NCBI RefSeq assembly: GCF_003515705.1 | Contig: NZ_QWEH01000004.1 | Location: 1-64,000, forward strand | Origin: Oceanobacillus profundus | GTDB lineage: Bacteria; Bacillota; Bacilli; Bacillales; Amphibacillaceae | Length of the DNA stretch: 64,000 nt | Direction of reading: 5' to 3' | Shown: positions 8,287-17,206 of the stretch, one piece after another | Numbering within the stretch: the stretch's first letter is position 1 | Layout: each line of letters begins with the position of its first letter | Notes under the pieces: generated by a model | The model's database searches: none | What the model saw: the letters and a program-made list of their open reading frames with translations, nothing else | Told to the model about the DNA's origin: nothing | Position numbers and translations under genes: made by a program

Positions 8287-8613
8287 CAAATACCTCCGAA
8301 ACATGTAATCAATAATCTATTTTGCCACTGAAAGATAAGGTCATCCGTAAATCGTTTACAAATTGTCGTTGTCTAATTAAAGCATGAATATGATATTTAA
8401 TGTGAAAAAATTCACATTAAAAGGACTACTTAGTATAAATTTTGGACAAACCTCCTATATCAACATTTAAAATATATAAGAATTATCATAGCAAATAGAT
8501 TTAATTTTTGCCATATTTTATTTGAATTTATAATAGGTTTTATTTAAGTGGATATTGGAGTTGGGGGGGAGAATCTTGAAATAATTATACAATAGACGAT
8601 CTATGGAGGAAAT
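8287..8613. other. AT-rich gap upstream of the yhjCB-like pair
   Basis: No gene seen. It should contain the promoter of the leftward symporter operon, but no convincing -35/-10 pair could be fixed. TGTGAAAAAATTCACATT (8401-8418) contains GTGAA/TTCAC arms and may be an operator. Confidence 0.4.
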
Positions 8614-8648
8614 TAAAAAAAGCAGGTATCGTTAACAGATGCCTACTT
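8614..8648 (-). terminator. Terminator of the 44-residue gene
   Basis: On the minus strand AGTAGGCATC/GATACCTGCT with a 7-nt loop is followed by seven Ts. Confidence 0.7.
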
Positions 8649-8654
8649 ATGAAA

Positions 8655-8789
8655 TCATTCTTTCCATTGCTGTTCAATTTGTGAAATAGCTATTTGCAAT
8701 ATTTCTTCATCACTTGTATCGTTTGTTGTGATTACATTCGTGTTGTAGAGCTTACCGTCATAGTCGATGGTAAGATTAATTTGAATCAT
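8655..8789 (-). CDS. 44-residue protein, BA3454-like stress family
   Basis: A short gene, easily missed. AGGAGG lies 7 nt before the ATG and a terminator follows at once. The product starts 'MIQINLTIDYDGKLYNTNVI' and ends in an amphipathic helix finishing 'QIEQQWKE'. The arrangement (beta hairpin with a Tyr-x-Thr-Asn-Val-Ile strand, then a helix ending in Gln-Trp) is what I recall for the small BA3454-type stress response family of Bacillaceae. That name is from memory of the pattern, and function is unknown. Signals and codon usage make expression likely. Confidence 0.7.
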   Translation of the reverse strand: MIQINLTIDYDGKLYNTNVITTNDTSDEEILQIAISQIEQQWKE

Positions 8790-9007
8790 TTTGTGTCCTC
8801 CTGTCAAAAAAATGAAATTAATGTCGAATTGACTAAATATTATATCAATTACATTTATTATACGATAAGTTTACCTGTTTGTATAGGTAATTGCCTGCAA
8901 TTTTACAAAAACTTAGTATGGAATTAATATGAACGTTTGCTAGTTAGACTGTGACTAGTCCGGGGAGGGGAATTGATGCAATGGCTTTAAGCGGTAAAGA
9001 TAACTTG

Positions 9008-9064
9008 AAGACAATAAAAGCTACCTTAAAAGTAATTATCTTCTAAAGTAGCTTTTGTTGTCTT
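9008..9064 (-). terminator. Terminator after ytzB
   Basis: A 21-bp near-perfect inverted repeat (AAGACAATAAAAGCTAC...) encloses a 15-nt loop, immediately 3' of the leftward ytzB gene. Confidence 0.8.
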
Positions 9065-9065
9065 C

Positions 9066-9380
9066 TTATACAGTTTGTTTCGTGTCGATAATCCCACCAG
9101 TTTCTACATCTACATAAAATTCATATTGCTTATTTTCACCATCGATATTACGGGTAATGCCGCCGCGATAGGCATTATAAAGAAGGCCATTACGTTCGAC
9201 TTCCTCTGGTTTCATATAAATCCATGATCCACTAATTGGCCCTTTGCGTTTAAACATTTCTTTTGCATGATTTAAAGCTTTCTCTGGAGTTACTTTTTGA
9301 TAGTGGTTGACTTGTTCCCTTGCCAAGTATCCGATTGCAAAACCGAATGCAGCGGCAAGAATCACTTTTCTTCTGCTCAA
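9066..9380 (-). CDS. ytzB: PepSY-domain membrane-anchored protein YtzB
   Basis: 104 residues. One N-terminal hydrophobic segment (about 5-20) with an 'RRK' head, followed by a single PepSY-like domain ('KVTPEKALNHAKEMF...YEFYVDVETGGIID'). Such proteins are exported but membrane-anchored; PepSY modules are thought to inhibit or modulate proteases. It is divergent from ytoP, as in B. subtilis. The start is probably TTG at 9380, six nt after GAGGTG; the GTG at 9389 is inside that ribosome site. Function unproven. Confidence 0.8.
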   Translation of the reverse strand: MSRRKVILAAAFGFAIGYLAREQVNHYQKVTPEKALNHAKEMFKRKGPISGSWIYMKPEEVERNGLLYNAYRGGITRNIDGENKQYEFYVDVETGGIIDTKQTV

Positions 9381-9574
9381 TACGTTCACCTCTTGAAAAA
9401 GATTAGTAGACTGTATATGAAGTGCGTGTTGAACACCTCTATTATGTGCAAGTATACAGGATTATCGCATAAAATGAAAACGATAGTGCGTGATAAGTGG
9501 AAAGTTTTCGACGGTTTCAGTTATACTAAAATTGGATGTTCTAAATCGTTTTTACCTATTTGGAGGGAAATAAG

Positions 9575-10639
9575 ATGAAACAAGTTACACTTGAGCTATT
9601 TAAAAATCTGACAGAGCTGCAAGGTGCGCCGGGGAATGAGCATCTTGTCCGTTCTTTTATGAAAAAAGAATTAGAAAAGTATGCAGATGAGATCATTCAG
9701 GATAACCTTGGTGGCGTTTTTGGTGTAAAGCATGGAGAAGGACCGCGCGTTATGGTGGCAGGCCATATGGATGAAGTTGGCTTTATGGTGACGCAAATAA
9801 CAGACAATGGTATGCTTCGCTTTCAACCACTTGGTGGCTGGTGGAATCAAGTAATGCTTGCGCAGCGTGTCCAAGTAATGACGAAAAACGGTCCTGTAAT
9901 TGGTGTGATTGGTTCAATCCCGCCACATCTTTTAACAGAGGCACAACGTAAGAAGCCGATGGAAATTAAGAATATGCTCATTGATATCGGTGCAGATGAT
10001 CGGGAGGATGTAGAGAAGATTGGCGTACGTCCAGGAGATTCCATCGTCCCAATCACACCTTTTGAGCCGATGGCAAACAATAAAAAAATTCTTGCTAAAG
10101 CTTGGGACAACCGCTACGGCTGTGGGCTTGCTATCGAATTAATGAAGGAATTACAACATGACACATTGCCAAACCAATTGTATTCTGGTGCAACTGTACA
10201 AGAAGAAGTTGGGTTACGCGGAGCACAAGTAGCAGCGAATATGATTGGACCAGATATCTATTATGCACTGGATGCTTCACCAGCAAATGATGCATCAGGC
10301 GATAAAAAAGCGTTTGGTCAATTAGGCAAAGGCGCATTGCTTCGTATTTTTGACCGGACGATGATTACACATCGCGGTATGCGTGAATTTGTTTTGGATA
10401 CGGCAGAGTCGAACAACATTCCATATCAATATTTTATTTCGCAAGGTGGAACAGATGCCGGGCGTGTACACCTGTCTGGTGATGGTGTGCCGTCAGCAGT
10501 TATTGGAATCTGTTCACGTTACATTCATACGTCTGCATCCATCATTCATGTAGACGATTATGCAGCAGCGAAAGAATTGTTAGTGAAGCTAGTTAAAACG
10601 ACAGACCAAAACATGCTTGAAGTAATAAGAAAGGCGTAA
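9575..10639 (+). CDS. ytoP: M42 family aminopeptidase YtoP
   Basis: 354 residues, a cytosolic dinuclear metallo-aminopeptidase of the M42 (glutamyl aminopeptidase/endoglucanase-like) family. Metal ligands are visible in order: His and Asp in '[10 protein letters not shown]' (about 66-72), Asp in '[11 protein letters not shown]' (about 178), Glu-Glu in 'QEEVGLRG' (about 211), Asp in '[10 protein letters not shown]' (about 233) and His in 'RYIHTSASI' (about 318). GGAGGG lies 8 nt before the ATG. It probably trims peptides in the cytoplasm. Divergent from ytzB. Confidence 0.95.
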   Translation: MKQVTLELFKNLTELQGAPGNEHLVRSFMKKELEKYADEIIQDNLGGVFGVKHGEGPRVMVAGHMDEVGFMVTQITDNGMLRFQPLGGWWNQVMLAQRVQVMTKNGPVIGVIGSIPPHLLTEAQRKKPMEIKNMLIDIGADDREDVEKIGVRPGDSIVPITPFEPMANNKKILAKAWDNRYGCGLAIELMKELQHDTLPNQLYSGATVQEEVGLRGAQVAANMIGPDIYYALDASPANDASGDKKAFGQLGKGALLRIFDRTMITHRGMREFVLDTAESNNIPYQYFISQGGTDAGRVHLSGDGVPSAVIGICSRYIHTSASIIHVDDYAAAKELLVKLVKTTDQNMLEVIRKA

Positions 10640-10684
10640 AGGAGTTTCGAGTTTATTGTTTATACAAGCACGAGGTGAATGAAA

Positions 10685-11203
10685 ATGAAGATTATAATTG
10701 GTTCAAAAAACCCAACGAAAATTAATGCAGTTTCCGAAGTTTTTCCAGATGCTTCGATAACTGCTTTCAATGCAAGTTCTGGCGTATCGAAACAGCCATT
10801 TTCAGACGAAGAAACAATGCTTGGAGCAGTAAATCGAGCAACGCAATGTGCGGAAGTTGAAGACATAGCAATTGGCATCGGACTAGAGGGCGGTGTCATG
10901 TACGTCGACAGCAGGTTATATCTATGTAATTGGGGCGCACTTGTTACACCAGAGGGCCAGATATTTACGGCTAGTGGTGCTCGAGTTGCTTTACCAAAAG
11001 AACTAGAAGCTGGATTGCGTGATGGTGCAGAGCTAGGCGATCTAATGGATCGCTATGCAGAAAAGCAAGCAGTACGGACTCGAGAAGGAGCGATTGGAAT
11101 TTTCACGAATGATCTGGTATCGCGACAGGAAATGTTCGTGCATGTTGTGAAGCTGTTACGCGGTCAATGGGAATACTGGAGTGAAAAAAATAACCGAAAG
11201 TAA
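10685..11203 (+). CDS. DUF84 inosine/xanthosine triphosphatase-like protein
   Basis: 172 residues of the YjjX/DUF84 family, which removes non-canonical ITP/XTP. Seen: 'IIIGSKNPTKINAV' at the N-terminus, 'SSGVSKQPFSDEETMLGAVNRA' (about 35-56), and 'IGIGLEGGV' (about 65-73), the family's three signatures. GAGGTG is 7 nt before ATG 10685, which is preferred to the ATG at 10679 because that would leave only 1 nt. It follows ytoP by 45 bp in the same direction and ends in its own terminator. Confidence 0.9.
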   Translation: MKIIIGSKNPTKINAVSEVFPDASITAFNASSGVSKQPFSDEETMLGAVNRATQCAEVEDIAIGIGLEGGVMYVDSRLYLCNWGALVTPEGQIFTASGARVALPKELEAGLRDGAELGDLMDRYAEKQAVRTREGAIGIFTNDLVSRQEMFVHVVKLLRGQWEYWSEKNNRK

Positions 11204-11229
11204 GGGAGACCCCTTGCTTTCGGTTATTT
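11188..11229. terminator. Convergent terminator
   Basis: AAATAACCGAAAG/CTTTCGGTTATTT, a 13-bp perfect outer stem, overlaps the stop codon of the DUF84 gene and is also 3' of leftward ytoQ. Confidence 0.85.
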
Positions 11230-11235
11230 CGTTCG

Positions 11236-11282
11236 GAGCGCAGTCGGTACATCGCTAATCAGGCACTTGCGCTTTTGTTCTT
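11236..11282 (+). repeat. Dispersed repeat, copy 1
   Basis: Core: GCGCAGTCGGTACATCGCTA, then ATCAGGCACTTGCGCTTTTG. It aligns with copies at 26905-26985, 56084-56160 and, weakly, 38688-38722, all ending in a (C/T)AGGC...GCTT(T/C)T motif. Together with copy 2 it brackets ytoQ and the siderophore operon in direct orientation. Confidence 0.65.
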
Positions 11283-11283
11283 C

Positions 11284-11724
11284 TTATTCATAAATATATG
11301 CTAATACCTCTAATGCCTGATCGACTGTTTCTACTGTAACATTCGCTTTATTGGAAAGCTCTTTCAACGGATGAATTAAAGATTCTGGACGAATAATAAT
11401 AGTTGGTTTATTCATTGCAATGGCAGCACTTGCGTCCATTGCAGTGTTCCATTGCTTATACTGCTCTCCAAATAGCGCAATCACAACATCCGATTTCTGC
11501 ATTAATACTTGTGTACGGAAGTTATTTACACTGGAAGCGGCGTCGTCTTTATACAACTTGCCAGGCTGTTCACCTAAAATATCCTCTCCAATATCATCCG
11601 AACGGTCATGATTGGTTTGTGGTGCAACAAATTTTAATGGAAGATCTCGTTCCTTTGCTTTTTGTTGTACCTCATCACGCCAATCTGTATGAATTTGCCC
11701 CGCTAAATATACAGTTAGTTCCAT
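11284..11724 (-). CDS. ytoQ: YtoQ family protein
   Basis: 146 residues. Flavodoxin-like/nucleoside 2-deoxyribosyltransferase-like fold: starts 'MELTVYLAGQIHTDWRDEV', with 'NHDRSDDIGEDILGEQ' and 'ALFGEQYKQWNTAMDASAA' as family signatures. B. subtilis ytoQ is a close family member; no activity has been assigned. GGGAGGG upstream supports the ATG at 11724. It is on the minus strand and convergent with the DUF84 gene. Confidence 0.88.
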   Translation of the reverse strand: MELTVYLAGQIHTDWRDEVQQKAKERDLPLKFVAPQTNHDRSDDIGEDILGEQPGKLYKDDAASSVNNFRTQVLMQKSDVVIALFGEQYKQWNTAMDASAAIAMNKPTIIIRPESLIHPLKELSNKANVTVETVDQALEVLAYIYE

Positions 11725-12299
11725 TTTTATCCCTCCCAAGATTGATTCTACTATTAATAGTAACGAATTTTAAACTGATTGCAAAGAAATCGCTGTTGAA
11801 ATTTTATTTTCCAGAAGTAATTCTCCTATCGGATAAACTATTACGCGTTTCTCGCAATGCAAACCTTGAATAGCAGTGCCAGCAATGATAATTTCAGGGA
11901 ATCCGAAATCAAGAACTCTGCTTCTGGGAATGAAAATATATTCCATGCTGTTATGCCTAGTGCAATGTGATTAACAGCATCTTTCTTAAAGTGTATATAT
12001 ACCCTTTTTTTATGAAATAAATTCTTCACGAAAATTGTTAACAACAAAATATGGGGTCTCGCAAATTTCAGGTAGTCTTTGAAAATAAGCCCTAAATTAC
12101 TAAAAAAAAATTCATTCATGTCTTAAGGCTGGTTTTGTTTTATTACACATAATCAATTTTACTTATCCATTAATAAATGACCTTTATAGTACTCGAAAAA
12201 ATAAAGCATTACCTTAGCAATAGGAACAGAAGAGCAAATAACATAAACGATGGAAAAACACTTGATTTTTAAAATTTTCAAGCCTATCATATATCTTTA
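11725..12299. other. Gene-poor AT-rich gap before the dhb operon
   Basis: About 575 bp with no convincing gene on either strand. An ATGCTGTTA/TAACAGCAT inverted repeat (9-bp arms, about 11945-11978) has CTTTCTT on its right side. The Fur box at 12303-12321 lies at its right end beside a possible leftward promoter, so a small Fur-controlled RNA or a decayed gene may be here. Confidence 0.4.
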
Positions 12300-12302
12300 G
12301 TT

Positions 12303-12321
12303 GATATTGATAATCATTTTC
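12303..12321. promoter_or_regulatory. Upstream Fur box
   Basis: GATATTGATAATCATTTTC matches the 19-bp Fur consensus at 17 of 19 positions. It is about 265 bp before dhbA. On the minus strand it is followed by TTATCA-N16-TATGAT, a plausible promoter pointing left. Confidence 0.75.
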
Positions 12322-12456
12322 AATTGTGTTTTATTGTAAAAGTACAATATTTTACGTTTTTAAAAAGTGATAAACAAAGAAAAAACTATGTATTTATACT
12401 TAAGAAATACAGGTGTAGTACAAAATTACCAAATGATAAAAAATTAAGAAAAATAG

Positions 12457-12485
12457 TTGATTTTCACGTTAATAGCGTCTATGAT
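12457..12485 (+). promoter_or_regulatory. dhb operon sigma-A promoter
   Basis: TTGATT, 17-bp spacer, TATGAT. The start of transcription would be near 12492, just before the second Fur box. Confidence 0.7.
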
Positions 12486-12499
12486 GGGTGTCAACGATT

Positions 12500-12518
12500 G
12501 ATAATGAAAATCATTCTC
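12500..12518. promoter_or_regulatory. Fur box of the dhb operon
   Basis: GATAATGAAAATCATTCTC matches the Fur 19-mer at 17 of 19 positions. It covers roughly +9 to +27 of the predicted start, so iron-loaded Fur would block initiation or early elongation. Confidence 0.85.
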
Positions 12519-12565
12519 AATTATTTTTTTTCACCCAGAACCAATTATTCGAAAGGAATGGTGCT

Positions 12566-13351
12566 ATGAATGTGAGTGAAATCAATGGGAAAATTGCTGT
12601 CGTTACTGGGGCGGCAGGAGGGATGGGACAAATTATTTCCGAGAAGCTTGCTGAGAATGGTGCAGTAATTGCGGCTATCGATACAAATAGTCAAGTACTG
12701 AAAAAGTGCGTAAAAGAATTGCAGGATAAAGGCTATCAGGCTACAGGTTTTTCAATAGATATCAGCAATTTAGATGCTGTTGAGGAAGTTGTTGCTTTTA
12801 TTGAATCCGATGTCGGACCTATCGAGGTCCTAGTAAATGCGGCTGGTATGCTGCGATTAGGAGAGATCGATGTGCTCGATAAAGAAGATTGGAATGCAAG
12901 CTTTGCTGTCAATGCTACCGGCGTGTTTCATGTATCAAGTTCTGTTTCTAGGCGCATGATCCCTCGTAAAAGTGGAGCCATCATTACGGTAAGCTCTAAT
13001 GCGGCTCATATGCCAAGAATGGCAATGGCTGCATATGGAGCTTCTAAAGCGGCCGCAACAATGTTTACAAAATGTATGGGACTAGAGCTCGCCCAGTATA
13101 ACATTCGCTGTAATGTTATTTCTCCCGGTTCCACGGAAACAAGTATGCTGAAAAAACTTTGGAAAGATGAACACGGTGCCCAAAAAACGATAGAAGGCCA
13201 ATCTGAGGCATACCGAGTTGGAATTCCTCTGGGTAAGCTAGGCAAACCAAAGGATATTGCTGAAACGGTACTATTTTTAGTTTCCGATCATGCATCCCAT
13301 ATAACCATGCACGATATGGTTATCGATGGAGGAGCTACTTTAGGCATATAA
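12566..13351 (+). CDS. dhbA: 2,3-dihydro-2,3-dihydroxybenzoate dehydrogenase
   Basis: 261 residues, a short-chain dehydrogenase/reductase. It oxidises 2,3-dihydro-2,3-dihydroxybenzoate to 2,3-dihydroxybenzoate with NAD+ in siderophore synthesis. Seen: NAD site 'VTGAAGGMGQ' (about 12-21), 'NAAG' (about 91), catalytic Ser in 'VSSNAAH' and 'YGASKAA' (Tyr/Lys near 158/162). First gene of the operon, behind the Fur box. The start at 12566 follows a GGAATGG site and fits family length; the frame is open to 12488 but that part overlaps the Fur box region. dhbC follows 21 bp later. Confidence 0.95.
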   Translation: MNVSEINGKIAVVTGAAGGMGQIISEKLAENGAVIAAIDTNSQVLKKCVKELQDKGYQATGFSIDISNLDAVEEVVAFIESDVGPIEVLVNAAGMLRLGEIDVLDKEDWNASFAVNATGVFHVSSSVSRRMIPRKSGAIITVSSNAAHMPRMAMAAYGASKAAATMFTKCMGLELAQYNIRCNVISPGSTETSMLKKLWKDEHGAQKTIEGQSEAYRVGIPLGKLGKPKDIAETVLFLVSDHASHITMHDMVIDGGATLGI

Positions 13352-13372
13352 CATGGAGGAGGTAATTAGAAA

Positions 13373-14581
13373 GTGAGTAAAACAAGTGTTGCAAAACATA
13401 AATCGATGCTAGATGAGTATGCAGCAGGAGATTTCTTCCTAGCATCGCCAAATCAAACGATGGTAGGAAAAGGTATATTTTCAGTTATTGAGAAGGCAAT
13501 GGAAACTGAAAATCAATTATTTAGCCTACCATCACGTGTAGAGGCTGCTCTCAATCAAGCGAAGCAGGCTGGACACCCTTATCCTGTTGCTGTGGGAGCA
13601 GTACCTTTTGATTACTCGGAAGATTCGGAAATAATTATTCCTGAGAAAGTGGATGTTTCCGAGCCTTTAGATATAGACGAAGAACAGCAGGAATCTTTAT
13701 TCGACATGTATCCATATGAAATGCAGCCTATACCAGAACCAGAGGAATATATGAATGGTGTTAACCAGGGGTTGAAGAAGATTGCAACAGGACATATCGA
13801 CAAGATTGTTGTTTCCAGGGCTTTGCATTTTAGCACAGTGGAGCAGGTTGATGTTAACCAGCTTTTAAGAAATCTGGCGCTACATAATAAGCAAGGGTAT
13901 ACATTTGCAGTCGATTTAACGGATGAAAAACCGACCAGAAAACAAAAGGAATCTAAAGGAAAACGTACGCTAGTTGGCGCAAGCCCAGAACTGCTTGTAT
14001 CCAAATGCGGACATACTGTATTTGCAAATCCCCTTGCAGGTTCCCGTCCTCGCAGTGATGATTCAGTCGAAGATCAAAGGCGGGCCAAGGAGCTGCTAGA
14101 TTCGGAAAAAGACTTATATGAGCATGCTGTCGTAGTTGACATGGTGAAGGAAGCACTTGCTCCTTTCTGTGAAACAATGGAAGTGCCAGAGTCACCGTCC
14201 TTAGTGAAGACAGAAGCAATGTGGCATCTCTCGACAGAGATACGTGGAACTTTAAAACAGCTCGAAACATCTTCGCTGGAACTCGCTATTGCACTGCATC
14301 CGACACCAGCTGTTTGTGGTTATCCAACAGCATTAGCTCGTGAAGCTATCTATGAGATAGAGCCATTTGACCGAGGTCTCTTTACCGGAATGGTCGGTTG
14401 GTGTGATGAAAACGGGGATGGAGAATGGATTGTAACAATACGCTGTGCCGAAGTAAAGGAACGTTCTATACGGCTGTTTGCAGGTGCGGGAGTGGTAGCT
14501 GGTTCAAAAGCAGAAGAAGAATTGAACGAGACTTCAGCCAAGTTTCGAACGATGCTCCAGGCAATGGGTATAAAAGACTGA
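13373..14581 (+). CDS. dhbC: Isochorismate synthase DhbC
   Basis: 402 residues of the chorismate-binding enzyme family; converts chorismate to isochorismate, with Mg2+. Seen: '[10 protein letters not shown]' (about 142-151), '[12 protein letters not shown]' (about 200-211), '[10 protein letters not shown]' (about 219-228), the '[15 protein letters not shown]' block (about 279-293) and '[14 protein letters not shown]' (about 339-352), all typical of EntC/DhbC. GTG start with GGAGGT 9 nt before it. Second gene of the operon. Confidence 0.97.
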   Translation: MSKTSVAKHKSMLDEYAAGDFFLASPNQTMVGKGIFSVIEKAMETENQLFSLPSRVEAALNQAKQAGHPYPVAVGAVPFDYSEDSEIIIPEKVDVSEPLDIDEEQQESLFDMYPYEMQPIPEPEEYMNGVNQGLKKIATGHIDKIVVSRALHFSTVEQVDVNQLLRNLALHNKQGYTFAVDLTDEKPTRKQKESKGKRTLVGASPELLVSKCGHTVFANPLAGSRPRSDDSVEDQRRAKELLDSEKDLYEHAVVVDMVKEALAPFCETMEVPESPSLVKTEAMWHLSTEIRGTLKQLETSSLELAIALHPTPAVCGYPTALAREAIYEIEPFDRGLFTGMVGWCDENGDGEWIVTIRCAEVKERSIRLFAGAGVVAGSKAEEELNETSAKFRTMLQAMGIKD

Positions 14582-14630
14582 TAGAAGTTTTGCAGGAAAC
14601 TATAAACGAATGAGCAGGGAGGAAACTATT

Positions 14631-16244
14631 TTGTTAGATGGATGTCAACCTTGGCCCCATGAAATTGCCGCATTTTACCGTGATACAGATTGCTGGCGGG
14701 GTGAAACATTTGGGCAAATATTGCGTGATAGAGCCGCTATGTATAGTGAGAATATTGCTTTAACGTATGGTGAAGAGCATGTGAGCTATAAAACATTGGA
14801 TGAGAGAGTAGATCAATTAGCTGCAGGATTTCAGCGAATAGGATTAAAAAAAGAAGACCGTGTTGTCGTTCAATTACCAAATACAATTGCATTTTTTGAG
14901 GTTTGTTTTGCATTGTTTAGGCTGGGTGTATTGCCAGTGTTTTCACTTCCGACGCATCGATATAGTGAGATCCAATATTTCTGCGCATTTTCGGAAGCGA
15001 AGGCGTATATTATGCCAGATCATTTCAATGGCTATAATTATTTCGACATGGCTCGGGAAGTACGTGAAAATACACCTTCCTTGCAGCATGTTATTACACT
15101 TGGTGAATCAGAGGATTTTATGAAATTAGCCGATTTATATATCGATGATCAATATATACAGCCTGAAGTATCACCTAGTGACATTGCTTTTCTACAGCTT
15201 TCAGGAGGAAGCACAGGGCTTTCTAAACTGATACCGAGAACACATGATGAATATATTTATAGCTTGCGCAGGAGCAATGAAATATGCGACCTAAACGAGC
15301 AGAGCGTCTATTTGGCCGTTTTGCCGATTGCGCATAATTATCCGTTAAGTTCACCGGGGGTGCTTGGCGCACTTTATGCTGGTGCCAGGATTGTTCTTTC
15401 ATCTGGTCCGAGTCCAGATGAAGCCTTTCCACTGATTGAAAAAGAGAAAGTAAGTATTACAGCATTGGTTCCGCCACTAGCAATTATTTGGCTGGAAGCT
15501 GTCAAAACACGTTCTTGCGATTTCTCCAGTCTTCAGGTTATTCAAGTCGGTGGTGCACATTTCAGTTCAGAAACTGCTAAAAGAATTCAGCCAGCATTTG
15601 ATTGCAAATTGCAGCAGGTTTATGGGATGGCTGAAGGTTTAGTGAATTATACCAGATTAGATGATCCCGATGAAATTGTCATCCATACCCAAGGGCGTCC
15701 GATGTCCCCTTACGATGAAATCCGGATTGTTGACGAGGAAGATCGTGAAGTAGCACAAGGAGAAGCCGGAGAATTGTTAACTCGTGGCCCATATACAATC
15801 CGGGGATATTATAAAGCAGATCACCATAATGCAAAAGCATTTACTTCAGATGGGTTTTACCGTACAGGGGATTTAGTGAGTTTAAATGAAGCAGGATATA
15901 TCGTTATGGAAGGCCGAGTCAAAGATCAAATTAACCGTGGTGGTGAAAAAATAGCAGCAGAAGAAGTGGAAGATCATCTGATTGCACATCGTCATGTATT
16001 AGATGTCGCGATTGTCTCCATGCCTGATAAATTTCTCGGTGAGCGGTCTTGTGCATTTATTATCCCATTTGAGCAAACACCGTCTGCCGCTGAAATAAAG
16101 GCGTTTCTGCAAAAGAGAGGGATTGCAACTTATAAAATTCCTGATCGAATCGAGATCGTTAATTCCTTTCCGCAAACACCTTTCGGGAAAGTCAGTAAAA
16201 AAGCTTTACGTAAGATGATTACAGAAAAATTAGCAAATGTATAA
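14631..16244 (+). CDS. dhbE: 2,3-dihydroxybenzoate-AMP ligase DhbE
   Basis: 537 residues, stand-alone adenylation enzyme that activates 2,3-dihydroxybenzoate and loads it on the carrier domain of DhbB. Seen: '[16 protein letters not shown]' P-loop (about 190-205), '[12 protein letters not shown]' aryl-acid site (about 232-243), 'QVYGMAEGL' (about 329), 'YRTGD' (about 407) and '[13 protein letters not shown]' (about 424-436). I place the start at TTG 14631: AGGGAGG sits 9 nt before it and the N-terminus '[10 protein letters not shown]' then lines up with other DhbE proteins. The in-frame ATG at 14610 has no ribosome site. Confidence 0.95.
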   Translation: MLDGCQPWPHEIAAFYRDTDCWRGETFGQILRDRAAMYSENIALTYGEEHVSYKTLDERVDQLAAGFQRIGLKKEDRVVVQLPNTIAFFEVCFALFRLGVLPVFSLPTHRYSEIQYFCAFSEAKAYIMPDHFNGYNYFDMAREVRENTPSLQHVITLGESEDFMKLADLYIDDQYIQPEVSPSDIAFLQLSGGSTGLSKLIPRTHDEYIYSLRRSNEICDLNEQSVYLAVLPIAHNYPLSSPGVLGALYAGARIVLSSGPSPDEAFPLIEKEKVSITALVPPLAIIWLEAVKTRSCDFSSLQVIQVGGAHFSSETAKRIQPAFDCKLQQVYGMAEGLVNYTRLDDPDEIVIHTQGRPMSPYDEIRIVDEEDREVAQGEAGELLTRGPYTIRGYYKADHHNAKAFTSDGFYRTGDLVSLNEAGYIVMEGRVKDQINRGGEKIAAEEVEDHLIAHRHVLDVAIVSMPDKFLGERSCAFIIPFEQTPSAAEIKAFLQKRGIATYKIPDRIEIVNSFPQTPFGKVSKKALRKMITEKLANV

Positions 16245-16272
16245 AATCAAAAATATGAAAGGAAGTGTTTTA

Positions 16273-17184
16273 ATGGGTATTCCTAAGATTCCATCTTATT
16301 CAATGCCGAATGTATCGGATTTTCCAGAAAATAAAGTTTCATGGCAGGTGGACCCGGACAGGGCTGTTCTGCTTATTCATGATATGCAAGATTACTTTTT
16401 AAATTTTTATGACAGAGGTCAATCACCGGTGACGGAGCTGGTAGACCATATTGAATTACTGAAAGCACAATGTAAAAAACAATCTATTCCAGTAGTTTAT
16501 ACAGCACAGCCAGGTGATCAGAATCCTGAGGATAGGGCACTGCTAACAGATTTCTGGGGTGAAGGGCTTTCGGATGATCCAGCGCAGACTAGCATCATTG
16601 ATGCACTCACACCCGAGGAAAATGATTTAATGCTTACGAAATGGCGGTATAGTGCATTTAAAAGATCAGACTTTCTGGATATTATACAGAAACAAGGGCG
16701 TGACCAGTTAATTATTTGTGGTGTTTATGCACATATCGGGTGTCTTCTAACTGCTGCTGAAGCATTTATGTATGATATACAGCCTTTCTTTGTTGCTGAT
16801 GCAGTTGCAGACTTTTCATTGGATGAGCATAAAATGGCGATCGAATATGCAACAAAACGATGTGCAGCTACAACTTCTACTGCTGACATACTGCGAGAAT
16901 TGCAAGTGATTGAGGGGAGCAATACAAAGGAAGAAACAGACATGACAGGATCATTTACTTTTGAAGCAATGCGCCAACAAGTTGCCGAACTTCTGGATTT
17001 GGAGGCTGAAGAACTTTCAGATACTGATGATCTGTTCGATTTAGGGCTTGATTCCATTCGGCTGATGAGTTTGGTTGAATCGTGGAGACAAAACGGATTA
17101 GAAGTTAATTTTATCAGGTTGGCAGAAAAAGGTAACTTATCAGCATGGTGGAATTTAATCGATAGGGTAAGTGACAAGGTATAA
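16273..17184 (+). CDS. dhbB: Isochorismatase / aryl carrier protein DhbB
   Basis: 303 residues in two domains. The N-terminal isochorismatase (1-210) hydrolyses isochorismate; it has the Asp of 'LLIHDMQDY' and Lys of 'LTKWRYSAFKR', and glycine instead of cysteine in 'CGVYAHIGC', as in true isochorismatases. The C-terminal aryl carrier protein (about 227-300) has 'DLFDLGLDSIRLM', whose serine (near 260) receives phosphopantetheine. The start at 16273 is chosen by AAAGGAAG upstream and by the conserved 'MGIPKIPSYSMP' beginning. It follows dhbE by 28 bp. Confidence 0.96.
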   Translation: MGIPKIPSYSMPNVSDFPENKVSWQVDPDRAVLLIHDMQDYFLNFYDRGQSPVTELVDHIELLKAQCKKQSIPVVYTAQPGDQNPEDRALLTDFWGEGLSDDPAQTSIIDALTPEENDLMLTKWRYSAFKRSDFLDIIQKQGRDQLIICGVYAHIGCLLTAAEAFMYDIQPFFVADAVADFSLDEHKMAIEYATKRCAATTSTADILRELQVIEGSNTKEETDMTGSFTFEAMRQQVAELLDLEAEELSDTDDLFDLGLDSIRLMSLVESWRQNGLEVNFIRLAEKGNLSAWWNLIDRVSDKV

Positions 17185-17206
17185 ATGAAAAAGGAGGTTC
17201 AAAGAT

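Noticed and set aside
8694..8927. Rightward 77-residue open frame
   Set aside because: Lies opposite the better supported 44-codon gene and has no ribosome site.
11841..12119. Leftward 92-residue open frame
   Set aside because: No ribosome site, no recognisable motif and odd composition (many F/K/L); more likely chance in AT-rich sequence.
12324..12569. Rightward 81-residue open frame between the two Fur boxes
   Set aside because: It runs through the dhb promoter and Fur box and into the dhbA ribosome site; no start signal.
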